Positions 57,422-64,000 of a stretch of 64,000 nt of DNA are shown here, piece by piece; the stretch's first letter is position 1; each line of letters opens with the position of its first letter. The DNA comes from Rhea pennata (Eukaryota > Chordata > Aves > Rheiformes > Rheidae). The notes beneath the pieces are model-generated. The model was not told where the DNA came from, made no database searches, and saw nothing but the letters and a program-made list of their open reading frames with translations. Made by a program: the position numbers and the translations under genes. The stretch spans positions 214,420,876 through 214,484,875 of the forward strand of contig NC_084663.1 in assembly GCF_028389875.1 (NCBI RefSeq), read 5' to 3'.

Positions 57422-60400
57422 CTATACGAAGAGGGAAAAAATTAAACACAAGTGGTAAGTACTTTAGAACGTGCATCCTCCATATGCAAGCTCCTGCTTT
57501 TGAAGATGCCCATATTCCTTTTTTTTTTTTTTTTTTTTAAAGAAAATTCACCTCCAATTACTAGAAGGGACGGACAGGTATTTAGTTTTTGACAGGAAGG
57601 GATGACAGTGCTTCATTTCCATTAGATGGCACCACAGAGCACTGTAACAATACCACATTATTAAATGATTTCCACCCAGCTGTGTAATATAACCACAGCA
57701 GAACACCGAGGTCAGGCTTGGGTAAGTGAATTTGCTTAGGGATGTGTTATTTATGTAGAGAAAGCGACCTAGTAACTGAAAGGATACGTGGCTTCTACCA
57801 GCCACAGCACTCTTGAAATCGCTGTGCAGCACTCTAGAAGACATTACCCGGGCACGTCATAGCCGTATGCTTTCACGTAAATACCTATTTTCCCTATTAA
57901 CAATGCCAATCAATACCTACTGTTTTAACTATGGGCAACGCACCCCTTGTTTTTGGCATGGAAATACCAAACACGTAACAAATTGCTATCGTAAATGTAA
58001 GAATTAACAGCCGACACCATCAAAGTTCAAGCTCCAAAGCTCGTTGGAACCGGAGGTGTAAAAATCTTACCGCACGGCCTAGGTGACCCAGGGGTTTCAC
58101 GCAAGCCCTCTGTTAAAGACGTACTGATTTGCAAGCGACTCACTTGACTGCATTTAAATTTCGTGGATATTCATTTCTACGGTATATAACAGATTTCACC
58201 TAATTAAAAAAAACGCACTCGCGCTGGTTTGCGTGAATCATTTTGAACACCCTCGGGGGAAAAGCAAAGGGGAAACCGCGCGAGCCTTCACGACCCGCTC
58301 GTGCTCCAGCGGCCACACCAGCAACAGCGAACCCCACGTTGGAGGCGAGGCGGGCGACCGCCGGCCGCGGAGCCGCCGACCGCCCGCGAGCCGAGAGGAG
58401 AAGCTCTCCGAGGGCGCCGGGGCTCCGCGGCCCCACCGTGGCGATGCCCAAGGGCCTCCCAGGAGGGCTCGGCGACTTCCACGCGCCGCTCCATCCCTCC
58501 GCCCCAAGGCTTTTCTCTGCGTCTGCTCGCGCCCCAACGCAGCTCCCCGTGCCGCAAAACGGCGCCTTCGCTATCCAGCTGCGTATTTTGGTATCGAAGA
58601 GATCTGGCCCGACAAACTGCACATCGTATACTAACACGCACCTGAGATTACTTAACGCATAATCCGAGTGTCACTTCCGACTGCAAGCGCTCAGACCTAA
58701 ACCACCAAACATCACCGCTGAGGCCCGAAAAGCCTTTTCGAAATCTCTAAGCGTACAACGGGAAGAGGAAACGGGAAAGAAAAGAAAAAAAGAAAAAAGA
58801 AAATCGCCCCCCCAAGTCCCTAATACACGTTCGGCCGTTGCAATGGCATTTCTTCTCTTCCTGAATCTCAACGGGATAAACTCACTTACTGTACTCAGAT
58901 CAGCCTGGAAAAACCTGTCTAAGAAACTCTGCCAATGCAAAGAAGAAATCAAGATTGAAAAAAAAAAAAAAAACCCACCAAGCCCAATCCATCATCTCAG
59001 AGAAGTTAATACGAAGTTAAATAACTCTGAATTACTATTTCCAAGAATGGAAATAAAATGGTTTCAACACACTGTTTCCAGTACAGAATAACATATGTTT
59101 TACAAGCAACGAAATTTCTCGGTCCCAATTTAGTTCATGATTTTGAGGATGTATATATACATATTCTTTAATTCAAGCAGACTATAGAAAACATTTTAGG
59201 AACTTGCCAGATGCACCAGTTTTAACAATTCTGCATTCTACACAGAGTTCCTCAAAGATTCAAATAAAATTGTACTTCAAAAATTTTCAGCACGTTTGGC
59301 TGCTTTTCGGGCGTCCGTCTCAACCTAAGACTTAACCCAGCGCGGTCTGCAGAGCGGCGAAAGCGCCTCAGCAGCTTCACCGCGTTATTTTTGCGGCCGC
59401 TGAGCGTTACAGACCTCGGTGGGCGCTCGGGAAGCGGCCGCCGCGCTGCAGGAAACGATGCAGCCGATGGTGAAGGCTGCGAATTTCCTTGCACGGGTGG
59501 AGGCAACGCAATAAAATCAGAGCTGCCCCTGGCCCTGCCTGGCGGCACGCTGAAAACGAACGGGTACGGGGCGAGTTTTCAAATGAACTCCAGAAAAGTC
59601 CTCGTGCTCTGTCAAAGCAATAAGTTGCCCCGCTGATCTGTTAACTCCGCGGTGCTACGTCGCAATGACGTGACTTATTTTCCTGTTTGGTAATCAAAGT
59701 GAAAGCCCAAAATAACGTGGGAGATTCATATCGTCGACGCCTTCTTTTTATTTTAGGCAGTCTATTAAAGACTATTTCTAAATTCTTACACCACCCTGTT
59801 TTCATTTACATTGGGAACCATATTTTCTTTGTTCTCGATCATTTAAAAAAAAACCCTTATAGTTCAATAAGAATACGGATTGTATTATTTTTCTGATACT
59901 TTCCATAATACTATCTTAAATCTCTTTTTAACATGAAAAAAACCAGCATGAATTGCATTTTAACGTGCACGCTGAAAAAAGATCTTGAAGCGTTTGCCTT
60001 AAAAAAATGTGCCCATAATCCATCACGGAGACAGCGTGGTCTCAGTGCACTTTAACTACGGGAGGTTTGAGTTGAATGATTTCAGTAACTGAGACTCCAG
60101 CTGTAAACTGCATTAAATTTTCCACGCAAATTACCGGAGCAGTTTGTGATCAAGAGCGTATACAGACAGGAAAAGTTGAGGTGCGTACAGGAATAATTAA
60201 TAGCAATAATTGCCGTTAATAGTTGGAGCTGAGACAACAGTTCCAGCATCTTTTGCGGTCTCCACGTAAGAAGTCAGAACCGAGTAGTCTGCACGAGCGT
60301 TATCTCAAGCACGGCAGCGCATCTGGTTATTTGGCTCCCTTGGCTTCTCTTAGTTTTAGGAAAAGAAAAAAAAAAGGATGACAACGAAGGACAGAGTATT

Positions 60401-63400
60401 TCAAAAACGCTTCTAAAAGAATTATATAGTTAGAAACTAGTTACGAAGTCAACAGTTTGCACCGGCTTTGCCGAGGTCAGCAGCGTCCTCACCAGTGATG
60501 CACAACGGCATTCGCCAAGGACGTTTGAGGCGGTAAAAGGAAGGAAGGTCGGGAAAACTCATCCTTTTTCGTTAAGAGCTACATCCCGCAGCGCTTTTCT
60601 CTTAAAAATGCTGATTGCTGTTCCTGGTGGTAATTTATTCCAGGCATTAGTTTCTCCTTAAGGAGGAGAGCAGCTTGTTTCTACTCTTCCCCTTTATAAA
60701 TTCTTCCATCACCGCAGCATTTTGATGCTGCTGAAGCACCTCTCTCCTCCGCCCAGGCACCCTAACGCCAAAGCGGATCAGGCGTTTGCCAGCGAAGTAC
60801 AACTCCTGCATCTGAATTACCGGCGAACCCCAGACCAAAGCGGCGTAACCTCCCCGAAGAGCGCGCCTGGAGCAGCCGCGGGCACGAAGCGGGGCCGCGC
60901 CGCCCTCTCCGCGTTCCTCGGCTCCAGCGCTCCTGCGGGAGCTTCGCCCCGGCTTGGAAGAGCGCCGTCTGCCTTCAGAACAAAGGTTTTATTTGGGGAG
61001 AAAAAAAAATCCTCTTTTTTTTTTTTTTTTTTTCCGGTGAACACATGCTGCAGAGAAAAGCAGGCAGCACAAACCTTACCTGGATCACCAAGTTAGTGCT
61101 GGATTTCCTTGGCCTGCGAGGAGAAAGGACCTTGCAGGCTTAGCACTGTCAAACCAGGATTGGAAGTAATACAGTAGCGGAGCCCGTTGCTTTACAGCCA
61201 GTGAGCAACGGTGCTGAGCTAAGGCCAGAGGAATTTGCTGTATCACGGGATAATCCTGCGCATCGGCAGATGCTGCAGCGACGCTTTACAGCGAGGTCCG
61301 ATTCGCTCTTGGGGAACTATCGCTCCGACCAGCTGCAATTTAGAGGAGTCCCATAAAGCTCCAGCATAAAAGGAAAAGACCGTTTTACGGAAGATGATAA
61401 ATCCAGACCGAGCAAGGAAGGCCTCTCTCTAATTTGGTGCAGGCAGCTGCTGTTCAAAACGCAGGGCTGCAAGAGCTGCGATCAGTCCCAAAGGAGCAAG
61501 TACAGAAAAGAAGACAGCTCTGGTTCTGCTTATATATATTATATATATATATATTTCTTCTTTATTCCTTTCCCTTTGCATGCTTTTTCCTCCCTGGCAC
61601 CCTCACTGCATCTAGTTTGCAACTGGAATTCTTTCTGCATCTCAAAGAAAAGCAGTATTATGCTGAAAGATCTGATTTTCTTAGAGGATTGCCACTGTGC
61701 AGCTACCTGGGATGTGACCAGGGGAAAGAAAAACCCTTCCAAATAACGATTAAGGTACCCCAGGTATTTTTCCTTAGCCAGCCTGTGCATTCCCGCGGAG
61801 CACAGTGCTCATCTGCACAAGCTGAAGTGGCCTTCAATGCTTCGCAAAAATCAAATGCTGCACCAAGAACGCTCTACTTTTTCTTCCATTTCCTAATTAA
61901 AGCTGCTTTTGATTGCTTGCTCCGTAACCCAGCAGCTTGGGGGCTACTCTACAAGTAATTCAGTAAACGCCATTGCTAAGCGGAGGGGACGGCCAGGTGC
62001 CTTGGGCGCCCTACTTACGCTCATCACCAGCAGTATATACAACTATAAACGCTGAGCGTTGCCAGAAGCAAGGCACTGGCCAGATCCAGAAGGTAGTTAA
62101 GTTCCACCTGTTTTTACCTCGCTGGCCCTTACCGCACTTGCAGGGAACCCTTGCACCTCCCAAGCCACCAACTCTTTGCCCCACGAGGTGGACAGCCGTA
62201 GGAGCTACCTGATGAAGACAGCCCTAAATTAACGTTTTGGCGATCGAGAGTAATTCTCCTGAAGTCAGTGGGAACACCCTGATGCAAGTTTTGCATAAGA
62301 GTGGAGAAGATGATCTTCAAAAACTACTGCATAAGGCTTAAGAACCCCCCCCCCCAGAAGATTAAAACATTCTTTACAATCAAGAAATACACATGGTTTT
62401 CCCAAACCATTTTATCCACAAGGTCTTCTTGGACCTATTTTGCTTTCTATCTCACAGTACTGGAATAAGTCTAAAGTGGAACCTTCAAACCCAACACTCA
62501 GAAAAAGGTTTCGTGGCAGACTGGCACGGGCACATTAAGATCCGAAGAGTACGCTACACCACTCCTGCCAGTCGGGTTTTGCTTCCTTCCCGTTCCCATT
62601 TTTTGAGCATTTTTCCGACGCGTTCTCCTACGCGACGGTTCTCATGCTGACCACGTCGTCGTCTGTGTACGAAGCAGTGCCTCTAGCATCTGTCGTGTGC
62701 AGTTGGCTTTCTCATGCTTTTCTCCAGTGGCAAAATACACCCTGCAAGGTGTATTTTAGCTTTTAAATATATTTCTTAAATAAGTTACATTAATATGTAT
62801 ATGTAAAACCCATTTCATACCGAATCCCATGTTACTTAATAGTTAAAAATACTCCCTTAACAGATAAAATGCATACAGAAAGTGTTAAAAGAAAAAAAAA
62901 GTCAGAATTCCAGATATAGATTAAATGTATTCCTCACAAGCTCTTATTTTCTCCTTCGCATTTTGTAAATTATTTTCCCCAATGATCTGTCTAGTTCTTG
63001 CCAATAACTGCATCTTTCTGTCTCAGCTTCTTTATTTTTTGCAGTTAATTTCTCGCCCGGTGTGCTTTTCACATTTATTTCTTCAAATATATCTGGTAAG
63101 CAAAAACTTTTCCGCTCTCTCACACAGTCTGCTCTTCCCAACTGCTACCGTGGATTTCTCACTTCCATACGCTGTTTTACACCCTGAACGCGGGTTTAAC
63201 GTTACCCGGCCCTTACAGCCGAGCACGCGCTGAATGGGCTGTTCTAAAGATGCTCGAAAATAAGTTCAGCGATGGCAGTGTCACAGTATTAAAAAAAAAA
63301 TCAGAGATGATACTTTAATGATATTAATTCCGTTATTGAGCATTTAAGATTTTCCTCATGCCAAACGGACACAGCTTGCACTCTGGCATGATGTAGTAAT

Positions 63401-64000
63401 TTCCAGTTACTACATTCCACTGCCTAACCCGCAACACAAAGGGTGTTTGCAGAATAATTAAGACGTTTTCCAAATCAAATTAAAATGTGTTTTTAAAAAA
63501 CAGTACGAAAAGGGCACAGAATGTTTCACGTACCTAATGCTGCTTCCCCCCCAAAGCTCTCTGCTAAAGGAATACTACGTACTAAAGGAGCACTCCACAC
63601 CAGCCACACTAAAATTTAAGGAGCAAAGTGAAATCATTTTTAGCAATTTTTGCAATCTGCACAAATGAGCAACATGTTCTTAAAGGAAAGCGGCGCCAAA
63701 TCACAGTACTGCAATTATCGTAATAATCACAGAGCAATGAAAGAAATTATCTTCAACAATAAAGGAAAAAACATTACCGCAGCACGCCAAAGGTGCAGCA
63801 GCTGCATTGCAGCATGAAAGATTAAACCGTGTTTCCCAAATATCGCTTGGGAATTCCACATGCCAATTATACTTTATTACTTCTAGGAGTCCATTCTCAG
63901 TTATTCCCAGGGGAACAAGGCTAACAATTTATGCATGCACTCCTTGCAAGCGCCCGTGGGAGACGGCGAGGGGAAAGGTAATTTTAGTTTGAAGTCAGCA
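57422..64000 (-). other. FCHSD2: FCHSD2 upstream intron, running off the window
   Basis: I searched for the preceding F-BAR exon (ending ...DLVNIMK in human, recalled) and did not find it. The stretch holds several CpG-rich patches (58.27-58.57, 59.33-59.46, 60.84-60.96 kb), homopolymers and a 34-nt splice-flanked segment at 61080-61113. Confidence 0.75.
61530..61554 (+). repeat. (TA)n microsatellite
   Basis: A TA-rich run, TATATATAT interrupted once by TT. Confidence 0.9.

Noticed and set aside
58200..58662. Overlapping 100-145-codon frames in the upstream FCHSD2 intron
   Set aside because: They overlie a GC-rich patch and occur in five frames at once; no FCHSD2 similarity.

Overview
The window is vertebrate nuclear DNA, most likely from a bird. 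It has split genes with GT/AG introns, 5'-truncated CR1-type LINEs ending in ATTCTGTG-like repeats, and GC-rich CpG islands set in AT-rich introns. I cannot name the species. No bacterial, phage or organelle features were seen.

Layout. (1) 1-9972: mostly intergenic, with a GC-rich island near 4.26-4.69 kb, a CR1 3' scrap at 7.3 kb and no gene I can support. (2) 9973-16091: a compact GC-rich locus. A plus-strand gene with nine coding exons (start at 12618 or 13077, stop at 16091) reads cleanly in phase through all eight introns and encodes a short Glu/Gln-rich, probably coiled-coil protein that I do not recognise. Part of it (14195-15016) is present a second time in inverted orientation at 9973-10788. 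By eye the two copies differ at about five bases and two short indels. (3) 16092-18963: intergenic, with A-rich tails. (4) 18.95-57.42 kb: the 3' two thirds of FCHSD2 on the minus strand. Twelve constitutive coding exons and one predicted 72-nt cassette exon encode about the last 505 residues: end of the F-BAR domain, coiled coil, acidic linker, SH3-1, SH3-2, proline-rich tail and a C-terminal TLV PDZ ligand. The 3' UTR is about 2.2 kb. (5) 57.42-64.0 kb: the next upstream FCHSD2 intron, which runs off the window; the N-terminal F-BAR exons lie beyond it.

The two genes converge, with stop codons about 5 kb apart. The FCHSD2 introns carry a cluster of CR1 copies (38.2-42.7 kb, one with a long reverse-transcriptase frame), an 813-bp nearly pure purine (A5-7 G)n tract at 36.7-37.5 kb, and many short CpG-rich patches that alternate with CpG-poor stretches. 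FCHSD2 is a membrane-bending actin regulator of clathrin-mediated endocytosis; nothing suggests that the left-hand gene works with it.

All exon limits were read by hand from reading frame, splice sites and recalled similarity to mammalian FCHSD2. No alignment or database search was run.
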